A stretch of DNA of 64,000 bases. Origin: Myroides odoratus DSM 2801. GTDB lineage: Bacteria; Bacteroidota; Bacteroidia; Flavobacteriales; Flavobacteriaceae. The stretch covers positions 2,673,812 to 2,737,811 of the forward strand of contig NZ_CM001437.1 in the NCBI RefSeq assembly GCF_000243275.1, given 5' to 3'. Positions 9,504-18,519 of this stretch are shown here, piece after piece; within the stretch, counting starts at the first letter, position 1, and the number at the start of each line of letters is the position of its first letter. A program made the translations under genes and the position numbers. The notes beneath the pieces were generated by a model that made no database searches, was not told the DNA's origin, and saw only the letters and a list, made by a program, of their open reading frames with translations.

Positions 9504-9511
9504 CAAAAATA
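9504..9511 (-). promoter_or_regulatory. -7 promoter element for tamL
   Basis: Minus-strand TATTTTTG is a perfect TAnnTTTG in the 42-base divergent gap. The plus-strand gene starts only 10 bases away, so the two promoters must overlap. Confidence 0.55.
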
Positions 9512-9520
9512 CATTTTTTT

Positions 9521-10261
9521 ATGGTTACCAAAAACCAAATTAAGCGAATAAAAAGCCTTCATCAAAAAAAATATAGAAAAGAGCACCAATTATTTATTGC
9601 AGAGGGGATTAAAGTGATCCAAGAACTCTTGCAATCGTCTTTTGTTTTAGACCATTTATATGTAACAAACGAGATGGATTTTGGCGTTCCTGCACATCAA
9701 GTAACGCGAGTTTCTGCAGATGATTTAAAGAAAATGAGTGCTTTGACAACGACGCCTAATTGTTTGGCTGTATTTCATTGCTTAGCAAGTAAAACGATCG
9801 ATTTTTCGGATTGGGTAGTTGCTTTGGATGATATTCGAGATCCAGGAAATTTAGGGACCATTATTCGCTTATGCGATTGGTTTGGTATCAGCCATATAGT
9901 GTGTTCGTCAGAAACCGTAGATTGCTATAACCCTAAAGTAATTCAGGCAACAATGGGGTCTGTGTCTCGTGTAAATATCGTGTATACCGATTTAGCAGAG
10001 CTATTACAAACCGCAGAGGTGCCATTATATGGAACCTTTTTAGGCGGTGAAAATATCTATGAAATGAAAGCGGTAAAACCTGGAGTAATCGTGATGGGAA
10101 ATGAAGCCAATGGTATTTCTGCCGAAATAGAAGCGCTTATTTCTCGTAAAATTACAATTCCTCGTTTTGGCAATTTACAACAAACAGAAAGTTTGAATGT
10201 TGCTATGGCTACCTCGATTGTGTTGAGTGAATTCCGAAGAAGTGTTTTTAATGTACAGTAA
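9521..10261 (+). CDS. TrmH/SpoU-family RNA 2'-O-methyltransferase
   Basis: SPOUT-class enzyme that transfers a methyl group from S-adenosylmethionine to a ribose 2'-OH in rRNA or tRNA. The N-terminal about 90 residues form the RNA-binding substrate domain (KRIKSLHQKKYRKEHQLFIAEG). The catalytic knot domain shows the three family motifs: motif 1 DPGNLGTIIRLCDWFG near residue 110, motif 2 VIVMGNEANGIS near residue 190, and motif 3 ESLNVAMATSIVLSEFRR at the C-terminus. The precise target base cannot be read from sequence. It is divergent from tamL, and its last 14 bases overlap the 3' end of porT on the other strand. Confidence 0.93.
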   Translation: MVTKNQIKRIKSLHQKKYRKEHQLFIAEGIKVIQELLQSSFVLDHLYVTNEMDFGVPAHQVTRVSADDLKKMSALTTTPNCLAVFHCLASKTIDFSDWVVALDDIRDPGNLGTIIRLCDWFGISHIVCSSETVDCYNPKVIQATMGSVSRVNIVYTDLAELLQTAEVPLYGTFLGGENIYEMKAVKPGVIVMGNEANGISAEIEALISRKITIPRFGNLQQTESLNVAMATSIVLSEFRRSVFNVQ

Positions 10262-11045
10262 AGTTTAAGAAAACTCCTCTAGTTTTCATTGAACTGATAT
10301 GTCCAGTCCAAGGGCTATCTGGATCTTTATCGCGAATTAATTCATCGCCTAAACCAAATACACCGCGGATTGAAGGGCTAAATTTGAAGTATTCAAAGTA
10401 AATATCAACACCAACCCCTAATTCGTAGTTCGTTGTCCATTGTTTCATTCTCCAAACTCCTTCATAGTTATCGTCATCTGATTTGTGATTGCTACTTAAG
10501 TTTAAGTCAGCAGAAAATCCACCGAGTATATAAGGGCGAATGTTTCCTGTACGCAAAGCAGAGAACTTTAAAAGTAAAGGTAAGTGAATCAGCGTAGAGC
10601 TGATTGATTTTGTGCTAGAATTGGTTATTTCCTGCATAGTAGGCACTGCATTTGGCTTGTTTTTCATGTAGTAGTCCATGACAAAAGCGCGAGGAAATTT
10701 CAAATCGCGTTTCGAATAGATTAATCCTGGTTCAAAACGCAAATCTAAGTATTCCATAATACGCAAGTTCCCTACAAGTCCCACACTGAAGCCCATATTG
10801 GTTGTTACTTGTATTTCTGTATGGTCACTGCCGTATTCGCCAGCTAAACTTTTGAGTTTATCGTAATACTCTTTATCGTAGTCAAAATTGAAATTCAAGA
10901 AATTTGTTCCAATATAATAACCGTAGTGGACACGTTGTTTGTCCCAATCCGATTTATTTAATATTGGATTTCTCCCAAAAATCCACTGTGCAGATACATT
11001 TGCAGAGGTGAATAGAATAATAAGTAAGATAAAAAGTTTTCTCAT
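10248..11045 (-). CDS. porT: PorT-family outer-membrane beta-barrel protein (type IX secretion)
   Basis: Outer-membrane beta-barrel protein of the PorT family, a component needed for type IX secretion in Porphyromonas and (as SprT) in Flavobacterium. A 19-residue signal peptide ends in SANVSAQ. The mature part is rich in alternating aromatic strands (YYIGTNFLNFNFDYDKEYY, MGFSVGLVGNLRIMEYLDL, PYILGGFSADLNLS) and ends in FLNFTVH. Its place directly downstream of ubiE (2-base gap) matches the ubiE-porT pair known from other Flavobacteria and supports the name. Its 3' end overlaps the methyltransferase gene on the opposite strand. Without the context it could only be called an outer-membrane beta-barrel protein. 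Confidence 0.82.
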   Translation of the reverse strand: MRKLFILLIILFTSANVSAQWIFGRNPILNKSDWDKQRVHYGYYIGTNFLNFNFDYDKEYYDKLKSLAGEYGSDHTEIQVTTNMGFSVGLVGNLRIMEYLDLRFEPGLIYSKRDLKFPRAFVMDYYMKNKPNAVPTMQEITNSSTKSISSTLIHLPLLLKFSALRTGNIRPYILGGFSADLNLSSNHKSDDDNYEGVWRMKQWTTNYELGVGVDIYFEYFKFSPSIRGVFGLGDELIRDKDPDSPWTGHISSMKTRGVFLNFTVH

Positions 11046-11047
11046 AA

Positions 11048-11776
11048 CTACTTTGAAGCAGAATATATGGTTGCTATACCCATCGTTTGCGGACGGTGTT
11101 TTACAGTCTTAAACCCAACTTTTACCAAAATATTGTTCAATTCTTGTCCAAAAGGAAAATTTTTAGCAGAATCAGATAAATATTTATAAGCATCTTGGTC
11201 TTTTGAAAACAGTTTACCCATGAATGGCATAATGTTTTTAGTGTAAAAAAAGTACCCTTGCTTAAAAGGAAATTTAGTCGGAACTGAGGTTTCTAAGATA
11301 ATAAAAATTCCATTAGGTTTTAATACTCTTAAAATTTCTGTTAAACCTTTTTCTAAATTTTCAAAATTTCGTATTCCAAAGCCCACAGTGATGGCATCAA
11401 AGGAGTTGTCTTCAAAGGGTAAATTCTCCGAATCACCTTGAATCATTTCAATGCGATTGTCTAGATTTAACGCTTTTATTTTTTTTCGTCCTACCTCCAG
11501 CATCCCAGCAGATAAATCTAAGCCTGTGATTTTCTGAGCATTAGTTTTCGATAAAAGAATTGCCATATCTCCCGTTCCCGTTGCGATATCTAAAATAGTC
11601 GTAGGATTAGTTTCAGCAACTAGTTTTAATACTTTTCTTCTCCAACCTTGATCCGTCCCTAATGAGATCATTCGATTCAAATTGTCATAATTACCTGAAA
11701 TTGTATCGAACATTTGCTCCACTTGTTGTTTCTTTCCAAGTTGAGAATCTTTATAAGGCGTGATATTTTTACTCAT
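11048..11776 (-). CDS. ubiE: Demethylmenaquinone methyltransferase
   Basis: SAM-dependent C-methyltransferase that makes menaquinone from demethylmenaquinone, the last step of the respiratory quinone pathway (the UbiE name is inherited; Bacteroidota use menaquinone only). Motifs are TILDIATGTGDMAILL (SAM motif I, near residue 60), the UbiE signature around YDNLNRMISLGTDQGWRR near residue 32, and DAITVGFGIRNFENLEKGL near residue 120. An upstream in-frame ATG at 11815 would add 13 residues, but the family N-terminus (MSKNITPYKDS) and the -7 box at 11793-11800 place the start at 11776. It forms an operon with porT. Confidence 0.96.
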   Translation of the reverse strand: MSKNITPYKDSQLGKKQQVEQMFDTISGNYDNLNRMISLGTDQGWRRKVLKLVAETNPTTILDIATGTGDMAILLSKTNAQKITGLDLSAGMLEVGRKKIKALNLDNRIEMIQGDSENLPFEDNSFDAITVGFGIRNFENLEKGLTEILRVLKPNGIFIILETSVPTKFPFKQGYFFYTKNIMPFMGKLFSKDQDAYKYLSDSAKNFPFGQELNNILVKVGFKTVKHRPQTMGIATIYSASK

Positions 11777-11792
11777 TGTTACTATTTTTAGG

Positions 11793-11800
11793 CAAATATA
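11793..11800 (-). promoter_or_regulatory. -7 promoter element for ubiE-porT
   Basis: Minus-strand TATATTTG is a perfect TAnnTTTG that ends 16 bases before the ATG at 11776. It also lies inside the longer open frame, which argues against the upstream start. Confidence 0.6.
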
Positions 11801-11851
11801 AATAATCTCTATCAAAAAGAGAGGGTATCAAGCGGAATAAAGAGAGGGAAC

Positions 11852-11888
11852 TATACAAGGGAATATCAAATTGATATCCCCTTGTATA
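11852..11888. other. Long 18-bp hairpin just after the GNAT gene
   Basis: TATACAAGGGAATATCAA pairs with the following TTGATATCCCCTTGTATA, with a single mismatch and a one-base centre. It lies immediately 3' of the GNAT stop codon. The minus-strand sequence after the stem is only moderately U-rich, so it may be a weak terminator or an mRNA 3'-end stabiliser. Confidence 0.55.
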
Positions 11889-11890
11889 AA

Positions 11891-12457
11891 TTAGAATTTT
11901 AGGTACATGTGATAATATTCTCCACCAACAAAATCAAGTTGTTTTCCTTGGACAAATCCCAATCTTGAGTATAATTTCATTGCATTAGGATTTTCTAAGT
12001 CTACAATTAATCCCACTTGTTTATAATGTTGAGATCGAGCAAAATCCGTAGCGGCTTTTAATAAATGACTACCAACACCTTTTCCTTGTACTAATGGAGA
12101 TACCGCAACTGTGTCTAGGTAATATTCTCCACCTTCGGTTTCGGGCTCAGGAATCATATCGTTGTTGTACTTCTTTCGCATTAATTCTAGTACAGGTTCT
12201 CTTAGTTTGATAAAATCATCTCCGTTATATCCCGTAATTGAACCAACCACATTCTCTTCGTCGTCAACAGCAACAAATGTATTTTGATAGCTGTATAAGT
12301 TATCCGGTTGTTTGAATAAAGTAGTTAGAAAATTAATGGCTTCTTCAATATCTTCTTGTTGAATAAAACTGAATACGATGTCTTCCATCGCTTGCAACAT
12401 TAATTCAGGAACAACATCAAAATCTTCCTTTTGTGCAGGTCTTATGGTAAAATGCAT
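11891..12457 (-). CDS. GNAT-family N-acetyltransferase
   Basis: Acetyl-CoA-dependent acyltransferase of the GNAT fold, 188 residues. Motif A is plain: YYLDTVAVSPLVQGKGVGSHLL (Q-x-x-G-x-G loop for acetyl-CoA pyrophosphate, near residues 132-138), followed by the motif B region NPNAMKLYSRLGFVQGKQLDF. The substrate cannot be told from sequence; related flavobacterial proteins are annotated only as GNAT. The gene stands alone between ubiE and agcS with a perfect -7 box 22 bases upstream and a long hairpin directly after the stop. Confidence 0.88.
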   Translation of the reverse strand: MHFTIRPAQKEDFDVVPELMLQAMEDIVFSFIQQEDIEEAINFLTTLFKQPDNLYSYQNTFVAVDDEENVVGSITGYNGDDFIKLREPVLELMRKKYNNDMIPEPETEGGEYYLDTVAVSPLVQGKGVGSHLLKAATDFARSQHYKQVGLIVDLENPNAMKLYSRLGFVQGKQLDFVGGEYYHMYLKF

Positions 12458-12479
12458 GATTTTGTTTTTTAATTTTTTA

Positions 12480-12487
12480 CAAAGTTA
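12480..12487 (-). promoter_or_regulatory. -7 promoter element for the GNAT gene
   Basis: Minus-strand TAACTTTG is a perfect TAnnTTTG, 23 bases before the ATG. Confidence 0.6.
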
Positions 12488-12510
12488 GGAAAGAGTTTGT
12501 TAGCGTTCAA

Positions 12511-13959
12511 CTAACTTTTTCTTTCTTTTAGTAATCTATGCCAAATAGTACTCGCATTTTTAATGTTTAGTTTTTCTGGATCAAAGATAGGGTTACGACG
12601 TCCTTGCTTATGCTGCGCGATATAATCATTCAGTGCAACAATTGTCGGTTTATAAAGGAATAAAATAACAATAAAGTTAATCCAAGCCATAAGTCCGACG
12701 CCAATATCTCCAATGCCCCAAGCGGTAGAAGATTCATTGATGGACGCATAAAATACGGTGGCTAATAAAATTAAGCGCATCAACCAACGAAGAATTGTTC
12801 TCGGTTGATCAGTTAGATAATTAAAATTAGATTCTGCAATAAATACATAAGACATGATTGTCGTAAAAGCGAAGAAGGTTAATGCAATAGCGATGAATTG
12901 GCTAGCAAATAAGGGAAAGTGTACAGCAATTGCTTTTACAGTATAGGCTGATCCTACTTCTACATCAGGGATGTTGTTGACAATGTAATTTCCTGCTTCA
13001 TCAAAAACATTGTATTGATGAGTAAATAAAATCATCAACGCCGTAGCAGTACAAACAAATAAGGTATCAATATAAACGGAAAAAGCTTGTACTAGTCCTT
13101 GTTTAACTGGGTGAGACGTTTCAGATGCTGCAGCAGCATGCGGAGCTGTACCCTGTCCTGCCTCATTGGAGTAAATCCCACGCTTCACTCCCCAAGCAAT
13201 AGCTGCACCAAAAATACCGCTGAAAGTTGCCTCTAGGTTGAACGCAGAGCGGAAGATTAAGGCAAAAATAGACGGAATTTCTTTCGCATTGATGGCAATG
13301 ATAATAACGGCCATAACAATGTAGATTACCGCCATGAATGGGACAACAACTTGGGCGATTCGACCAATTTTCTTAGCACCTCCAAATACGGTCAGACTAA
13401 GTAGAACACAAATGGCAAGCCCCGTAATCCACTGAGGAACTTGAAAAGCATCTTTAATACTAATGGAAATACTGTTTCCTTGAATGCTGGGTAAAAATAG
13501 AACACAGCTAACAATCGTTACAAAAGCAAAGACTAAGGCTAACTTTTTACTGTTTAATCCTTTTTCAATGTAAAAAGCAGGCCCTCCACAATAATGACCA
13601 TTTTTTTCCTCTTTATAGATCTGAGCTAAGGTAGATTCAACAAAAGCAGAAGCACTACCTAAAAAGGCGATCATCCACATCCAAAAGATGGCTCCAGGTC
13701 CTCCATATGCAATTGCCGTAGCAACGCCTACAATATTTCCTACACCTACACGTCCAGCTATGGCGATACTAAAGGCTTGAAAAGGGCTTACTCCTTTTTC
13801 AGATGATCCCTCCGTGAAGAGTAGTTTCACCATCTGCTTGATGTAACGCACTTGAACAAATTTTGTTTTGATTGTGAAAAACAACCCTGCTCCAAGACAT
13901 AAAATGATAAATACATTTGACCATAGTATGTCGTTAATAAATTTAATCGCTTCTTCCAT
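12511..13959 (-). CDS. Alanine/glycine:cation symporter, AgcS family
   Basis: Inner-membrane sodium- (or proton-) coupled transporter for alanine or glycine. The 482 residues contain about ten or eleven hydrophobic segments and the AgcS family signatures: FSIAIAGRVGVGNIVGVATA near residue 65, GGPGAIFWMWMIAFLG near residue 85, and RGIYSNEAGQGTAPHAAAAS near residue 260. The C-terminal tail after residue 445 is hydrophilic and cytoplasmic. It is probably monocistronic: the GNAT gene behind it has its own promoter. No perfect TAnnTTTG box was found upstream. Confidence 0.93.
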   Translation of the reverse strand: MEEAIKFINDILWSNVFIILCLGAGLFFTIKTKFVQVRYIKQMVKLLFTEGSSEKGVSPFQAFSIAIAGRVGVGNIVGVATAIAYGGPGAIFWMWMIAFLGSASAFVESTLAQIYKEEKNGHYCGGPAFYIEKGLNSKKLALVFAFVTIVSCVLFLPSIQGNSISISIKDAFQVPQWITGLAICVLLSLTVFGGAKKIGRIAQVVVPFMAVIYIVMAVIIIAINAKEIPSIFALIFRSAFNLEATFSGIFGAAIAWGVKRGIYSNEAGQGTAPHAAAASETSHPVKQGLVQAFSVYIDTLFVCTATALMILFTHQYNVFDEAGNYIVNNIPDVEVGSAYTVKAIAVHFPLFASQFIAIALTFFAFTTIMSYVFIAESNFNYLTDQPRTILRWLMRLILLATVFYASINESSTAWGIGDIGVGLMAWINFIVILFLYKPTIVALNDYIAQHKQGRRNPIFDPEKLNIKNASTIWHRLLKERKS

Positions 13960-14244
13960 TTGAAATGTTTTGAATTGAAAAATAATAATTTTTAATCAAA
14001 TACACTACTTTGCTGTGATTATTATATGTAATTGGTTTGTTTATTTTGTTTAGTGAAAAAGAAATGTGTTTTTTTTGATGAAACAAGGAAGAGTCTTCTC
14101 TTTGTTTTCTTCGAATCATCTCTCATACAACTTTGAATTTCCATTGTTCTAAGCGTTGTTTTTCGAAGAAGAGTAAACTTTGATAGGAGGCGGAGTAAAA
14201 GAAAGAATTGTAGTTAATTGGGAGAGGAGGGAAGTAGAGAGCAT
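13960..14244. other. Intergenic region upstream of agcS, no gene seen
   Basis: This AT-rich stretch lies between the agcS start and the ppa terminator and must hold the agcS promoter and leader. Only very short open frames are present (for example a 24-codon frame from 14079) and none looks coding. No tRNA, repeat or clear -7 box was recognised. Confidence 0.5.
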
Positions 14245-14280
14245 AAAAAAAGCTACTTCAATAACTGAAGTAGCTTTTAT
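14245..14280 (-). terminator. Intrinsic terminator of ppa
   Basis: An AGCTACTTCA/TGAAGTAGCT-type stem with a short ATAA-region loop, followed on the minus strand by a run of T. It lies 23 bases beyond the ppa stop. Confidence 0.85.
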
Positions 14281-14302
14281 ATCGTATTGTACTGTTTTGT
14301 GC

Positions 14303-14836
14303 TTAGTAACGAATGCTGAATAAACCTTCTGCTTTGTTTTCTAAGTTATTAAAACGCGCTGTACATTCTTGAATCATTTTTACAGCAGCAGCTTTATCTC
14401 CAAAACCATTTGTAGTAACTGTTTTGTTTTCTAAGTCTTTGTAAACTTTGAAGAAATGTTCTACTTCTTTTTTGAAGTGTTCATTCACATCGTCGATGTC
14501 GTTTAATTTATTCATCAATGGATCAGAAACAGGAACACAAAGAATTTTCTCATCTTGTCCTTTGTCATCAGCCATGTAAAAAATACCAATAGGCTTTACT
14601 TCAACAACCATTCCTGGAAGAGATGGTTCAGTAAATAATACTAGTACGTCTAGTGGATCTCCATCTAAAGCTAACGTTTCAGGAATAAAACCGTAGTCAG
14701 CTGGATATCTCATGTTTGAGTAAAGTAAACGATCAAATCTCAATCGTTTTAAATCAAAATCATATTCGTATTTATTTCTACTACCTGCTGGAATCTCAAC
14801 GAAGGCATCAAAAGTTTCGAATGTACTCATATTCAT
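14303..14836 (-). CDS. ppa: Inorganic pyrophosphatase (family I)
   Basis: Soluble Mg-dependent enzyme that hydrolyses pyrophosphate to phosphate and pulls biosynthetic reactions forward. Its 177 residues match bacterial family I. Active-site motifs are EIPAGSRNKYEYD near residue 15, ADYGFIPETLALDGDPLDVLVL (the DxDPxD metal cluster, near residues 45-65) and the later metal-side segment MADDKGQDEKILCVP. The start may be 14836 or the second ATG at 14830; the difference is two residues. A perfect -7 box lies 36 bases upstream and a strong terminator follows, so it is monocistronic. Confidence 0.97.
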   Translation of the reverse strand: MNMSTFETFDAFVEIPAGSRNKYEYDFDLKRLRFDRLLYSNMRYPADYGFIPETLALDGDPLDVLVLFTEPSLPGMVVEVKPIGIFYMADDKGQDEKILCVPVSDPLMNKLNDIDDVNEHFKKEVEHFFKVYKDLENKTVTTNGFGDKAAAVKMIQECTARFNNLENKAEGLFSIRY

Positions 14837-14871
14837 TTATTTTTTATAGTCAAATAACTTAATAATGGGTG

Positions 14872-14879
14872 CAAAAATA
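14872..14879 (-). promoter_or_regulatory. -7 promoter element for ppa
   Basis: Minus-strand TATTTTTG, a perfect TAnnTTTG, 36 bases before the ATG. Confidence 0.6.
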
Positions 14880-14917
14880 CTTCAATTCGTGCTGTTTACC
14901 AAGTTTTATCCACAATA

Positions 14918-17410
14918 TTAGAAATAAATTCCGAATGAACCTCGAATTGCAAACCTTCTCGCATCTGGCATATCTAGATAATTTCCTCGCCAGCTTAAGT
15001 CAAGTCTGAAAATTTTAAAAATATTCCCTACACCTACATAGTATTCATAATAGAAATCCTCAGGTGCTTTGTATACCAATTGAGAAGCATTCAAATCAAT
15101 GTTCTCTTGAGAAATCTTACCATAGATTCCGCGAATTCCGACAATCTCCCTTAGGTTTAAATCCCTAAACCATGGAATTCTTGAAAGTAAACGCCCTCCA
15201 AAATTGTGTTCTAAGTGAATAGAGGCATATTCGTTGGTTACAAATTCATAATAATCCAAGTTGGCAAACGTATTTTCGATATTGAACCACGATTGGTTAC
15301 CTGGTACAACACTTAGCAAACCTAATGGAACTTCTCCAAAGGTTTTACCTGCTTCAAATGTAGTAGTAAACGTTCCAAAACCTCCTAATAAAATAGGTTT
15401 TCGAGCGTATAACTGCAATTTGTCGTATTGGAAATTACTGTCAAAAGCTCCTTTGAAACCATGGCTGTAACGCAGGTATAATTTGAGGTATTTTTGATCA
15501 ATTTCCTTGCGATCTACTCCATAGCCAATCGTTCTTTTTCCTGGCGTATAATCAATAGCCATTTCAACTTCCGATTGCTTGGTTTCATTTGAGATAATCG
15601 TACGCTCTTTGTCTACATAGTAGTCTAAGTTAAAGAGGTCTGAGGCTGGTTTTAATGTTCGATAACTGAATGTCGTTAATAAACGCAAGTTTTTGACTGG
15701 TTCAATCTCTAAACCTACTGTTGAAAGATTGATGTCGGTAAGCTTGGAATTATCTCCACTAGCAAAAAGGGAACTTGAGGCGAAACTACGCCCTAATACA
15801 TCATTCGTTTCCGTTAGACTTACCCCAATTTGTTCCACATCACGGCGGTTTCCTCCAAAAAGGATAAAACGCGATGGACTGTGAAGCAAGACTTTTCCAC
15901 TAATACCATATTTGAATTTGTTGTCTTTGAAGCCGTAAGCTCCATATCCTTCTAATCTCCATTTGTCATTCGGACCAAAATAAGTTCGCCCTCCAGCACG
16001 CATACGCAAGCCTTCAATATCGTTATAACCGAAGGTCGAGAAAATAGGGCCGTAGTCGAAATTATATTTCGGAATATTATAGTAATTACTTGCAATGGTA
16101 GACGTTAAGTCGAATAAGAACCTAAACTTAGGTACGGTTTTTAAGGTATCTAACATTTTGTAGATACCAAACTCATCCTTGCTCAAAGGTTCAAAACGGT
16201 AGGTTTGCCAGAAATCATCTGAGCGAGTATAAATCGACTCGTCATATTCATTGACATCCTTTTTGTAAAAATCATCTGGATGCTTGATGTTGAATTGATG
16301 GTTTTGGTACACAGTTGTTCGCTTACCATAGATTCCTTTGGATTCTTCTTTTTTAGAAAGAGCGAAATCAGACATGAAGTGATCACGCGTCAATAAGAAT
16401 ACGGAATCATTCAATACGTCAAATTCTTGCTCAATATAAATTTCTTTCACCCAGTTGATGTTTGCATCACGACTGGCTTCCATATTAATCTTTTTGATAG
16501 CAAAGGTGGAATCATTGACCCAGAAATCTCCTTTGAATGTCAACTCTCCTTTTCGTCTAGGGTAATAGACAATGTTGTAGCACCATTTGTCATCAATAAA
16601 GGCACTATCTGCTAAGACGTAGTTGTATACATTGATTCCTGTTCGCGATAACGGACTGACGAAATCTTTGTCAAAAATCTTGATATAGTTGTTGTAGATG
16701 TTATATTCTGCATATAAATCTTTGACAAACTCAATAATATGTTGATTGGTATCAAAACCTGAGTTTTTATTTCCTAAGGTCTTTTCTATTTTTTTATTGT
16801 CGATATTATCTCCATATACTTGTCCAATATTCTCATTGATGAAAATAGGAAGGTATGTTTTTCCGGTGATGCGGTTGGTATCCACTTGATCAAAAATGAA
16901 TTCCATGCCTTTGAATATTTTTTTCTTGCGGTATGCGCTGTCAATGGAGTTAAGGTCGAATTCAATCTTCTCATATTTGTCAAATTCATATTGACTGAAC
17001 ATGTACAAACCATTTTTGCGCTTTCGCTCCCAGATTTTGCGCAAAATATCAATAGCTGGGTTGTTCTTTTTGGAGGTTTTACCCGTAAAAATACGCACTT
17101 CTTCAAGCATATTATCTTCTTCTAAGGTAATGCTTAAATCGAGGTTAGTACGGCTTTTTAAAGGGACATATGCCGTTTTGTATCCCACGAATGATACGAC
17201 TAAAGTGTCGTAGTTATTTTCAGTTTCCAAATAAAATTTTCCAAGCTCATTTGCAATCACTCCTTGGGTGGAATTCTTGAAATACACACTCGCATAAGAT
17301 ACGTCAACTTGGTTCGTATCTTTAATTCTACCACTCACTTTTGTTTGGGCAACGCCTTGAAAGCTAGCTAATAAAAGGAAAACTAGGTAAAATAATATCT
17401 TTTTTTTCAT
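14918..17410 (-). CDS. DUF5686 outer-membrane protein with carboxypeptidase-regulatory-like domain
   Basis: Large exported protein of unknown function, common in Bacteroidota. From the start at 17410 it has a signal peptide (KKKILFYLVFLLLASFQGVAQ), then a CarboxypepD_reg-like beta-sandwich (about residues 23-105: KVSGRIKDTNQVDVSYASVY, NYDTLVVSFVGYKTAYVPL), then the DUF5686 region with barrel-like aromatic strands to the C-terminus (AIRGSFGIYF). The layout resembles the start of SusC/TonB-dependent proteins, but no plug domain is evident. An upstream ATG at 17431 would add seven residues; it lies inside the pdhB terminator hairpin, so 17410 is preferred. No own -7 box was found; readthrough from pdhB is possible. 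Confidence 0.85.
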   Translation of the reverse strand: MKKKILFYLVFLLLASFQGVAQTKVSGRIKDTNQVDVSYASVYFKNSTQGVIANELGKFYLETENNYDTLVVSFVGYKTAYVPLKSRTNLDLSITLEEDNMLEEVRIFTGKTSKKNNPAIDILRKIWERKRKNGLYMFSQYEFDKYEKIEFDLNSIDSAYRKKKIFKGMEFIFDQVDTNRITGKTYLPIFINENIGQVYGDNIDNKKIEKTLGNKNSGFDTNQHIIEFVKDLYAEYNIYNNYIKIFDKDFVSPLSRTGINVYNYVLADSAFIDDKWCYNIVYYPRRKGELTFKGDFWVNDSTFAIKKINMEASRDANINWVKEIYIEQEFDVLNDSVFLLTRDHFMSDFALSKKEESKGIYGKRTTVYQNHQFNIKHPDDFYKKDVNEYDESIYTRSDDFWQTYRFEPLSKDEFGIYKMLDTLKTVPKFRFLFDLTSTIASNYYNIPKYNFDYGPIFSTFGYNDIEGLRMRAGGRTYFGPNDKWRLEGYGAYGFKDNKFKYGISGKVLLHSPSRFILFGGNRRDVEQIGVSLTETNDVLGRSFASSSLFASGDNSKLTDINLSTVGLEIEPVKNLRLLTTFSYRTLKPASDLFNLDYYVDKERTIISNETKQSEVEMAIDYTPGKRTIGYGVDRKEIDQKYLKLYLRYSHGFKGAFDSNFQYDKLQLYARKPILLGGFGTFTTTFEAGKTFGEVPLGLLSVVPGNQSWFNIENTFANLDYYEFVTNEYASIHLEHNFGGRLLSRIPWFRDLNLREIVGIRGIYGKISQENIDLNASQLVYKAPEDFYYEYYVGVGNIFKIFRLDLSWRGNYLDMPDARRFAIRGSFGIYF

Positions 17411-17427
17411 AGTCAATTTGGGAGTAA

Positions 17428-17464
17428 ACAAAAAACTCCATCCTATTAAAATAAGATGGAGTAA
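17428..17464 (-). terminator. Intrinsic terminator of pdhB
   Basis: ACTCCATC and GATGGAGT form an 8-bp stem around a 12-base loop. On the minus strand it is followed by a T-run. It lies 34 bases beyond the pdhB stop and just ahead of the DUF5686 gene start. Confidence 0.75.
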
Positions 17465-17498
17465 TTCAAATATACAATATTTTTTTACTTAAAAAAGT

Positions 17499-18476
17499 TT
17501 ATCTGTATAGTACTTTTTTCACTGCCTTGATTACATCGTTTGCATTTGGCAACCATTGTTCAAGTAAAACTGGTGAATAAGGGGCAGGTGTATCTGCCGT
17601 TGTAATTCTTTGAATCGGAGCATCTAAATGATCAAATGCTTGTTCTTGAACTAAATACGTGATTTCTGAAGAGATACTTCCAAATGGCCAAGCCTCTTCT
17701 AAGATTACTAAGCGATTTGTTTTCTTTACAGAAGTTAAAATTGCTTCTTGATCTAATGGACGTACAGTTCTCAAGTCAATTACTTCACAAGAGATACCTT
17801 CTTTCTCTAATTCTTCAGCAGCTTTCAATGCTTCTTTGATGATTTTACCAAAAGAAACAATCGTTACATCTTTACCTGCTTTTTTGATATCCGCTACTCC
17901 TAATGGAATAGTATATTCTCCCTCAGGCACTTCTCCTTTGTCTCCATACATTTGCTCTGATTCCATGAAAATCACAGGATCATTATCGCGAATAGCAGAT
18001 TTCAATAAACCTTTTGCATCATAAGGATTAGAGGGTACCACAACTTTTAATCCAGGTACGTTTGCATACCAATTTTCAAAAGCTTGAGAGTGTGTAGCTC
18101 CTAATTGCCCTGCAGAAGCAGTTGGTCCACGAAATACAATTGGAATGTTGAATTGACCACCTGACATCTGACGCATTTTAGCTGCGTTATTTATGATTTG
18201 GTCGATTCCTACTAAAGAGAAGTTGAATGTCATGAATTCAACAATTGGACGGTTTCCATTCATAGCAGAACCAACACCAATTCCAGCAAAACCAAGTTCT
18301 GCAATAGGAGCGTCAATTACGCGTTTAGGACCGAATTCGTCCAACATACCTTTTGAAGCTTTATAAGCACCATTATATTCCGCTACTTCTTCTCCAATTA
18401 AATATATGGTTTCATCGCGACGCATTTCTTCGCTCATAGCTTCACATACGGCCTCTCTAAATTGAATCGTTCTCAT
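17499..18476 (-). CDS. pdhB: Pyruvate dehydrogenase E1 component, beta subunit
   Basis: Thiamine-diphosphate-dependent E1 beta subunit that pairs with an alpha subunit to decarboxylate pyruvate and acylate the lipoyl group of E2. The 325 residues show the transketolase pyrimidine-binding domain (TIQFREAVCEAMSEEMRRD, then GVGSAMNGNRPIVEFMTFNF with the cofactor-activating glutamate in the IGEEV segment near residue 28) and the C-terminal transketolase domain (SCEVIDLRTVRPLDQEAI). PdhA and the matching E2 are not adjacent; the acyltransferase at 58865 belongs to a different-looking E2 type. A branched-chain oxo-acid E1 beta is the alternative, but the N-terminus fits PdhB of Flavobacteria better. 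Confidence 0.92.
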   Translation of the reverse strand: MRTIQFREAVCEAMSEEMRRDETIYLIGEEVAEYNGAYKASKGMLDEFGPKRVIDAPIAELGFAGIGVGSAMNGNRPIVEFMTFNFSLVGIDQIINNAAKMRQMSGGQFNIPIVFRGPTASAGQLGATHSQAFENWYANVPGLKVVVPSNPYDAKGLLKSAIRDNDPVIFMESEQMYGDKGEVPEGEYTIPLGVADIKKAGKDVTIVSFGKIIKEALKAAEELEKEGISCEVIDLRTVRPLDQEAILTSVKKTNRLVILEEAWPFGSISSEITYLVQEQAFDHLDAPIQRITTADTPAPYSPVLLEQWLPNANDVIKAVKKVLYR

Positions 18477-18511
18477 AAGTTCTTATTTTCCGTAAAATTA
18501 TTCAATAGGAG

Positions 18512-18519
18512 CAAAAGTA
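18512..18519 (-). promoter_or_regulatory. -7 promoter element for pdhB
   Basis: Minus-strand TACTTTTG, a perfect TAnnTTTG, 36 bases before the ATG. Confidence 0.6.

Noticed and set aside
14079..14153. 24-codon frame upstream of agcS
   Set aside because: Too short, no ribosome site, no membrane or signal features.
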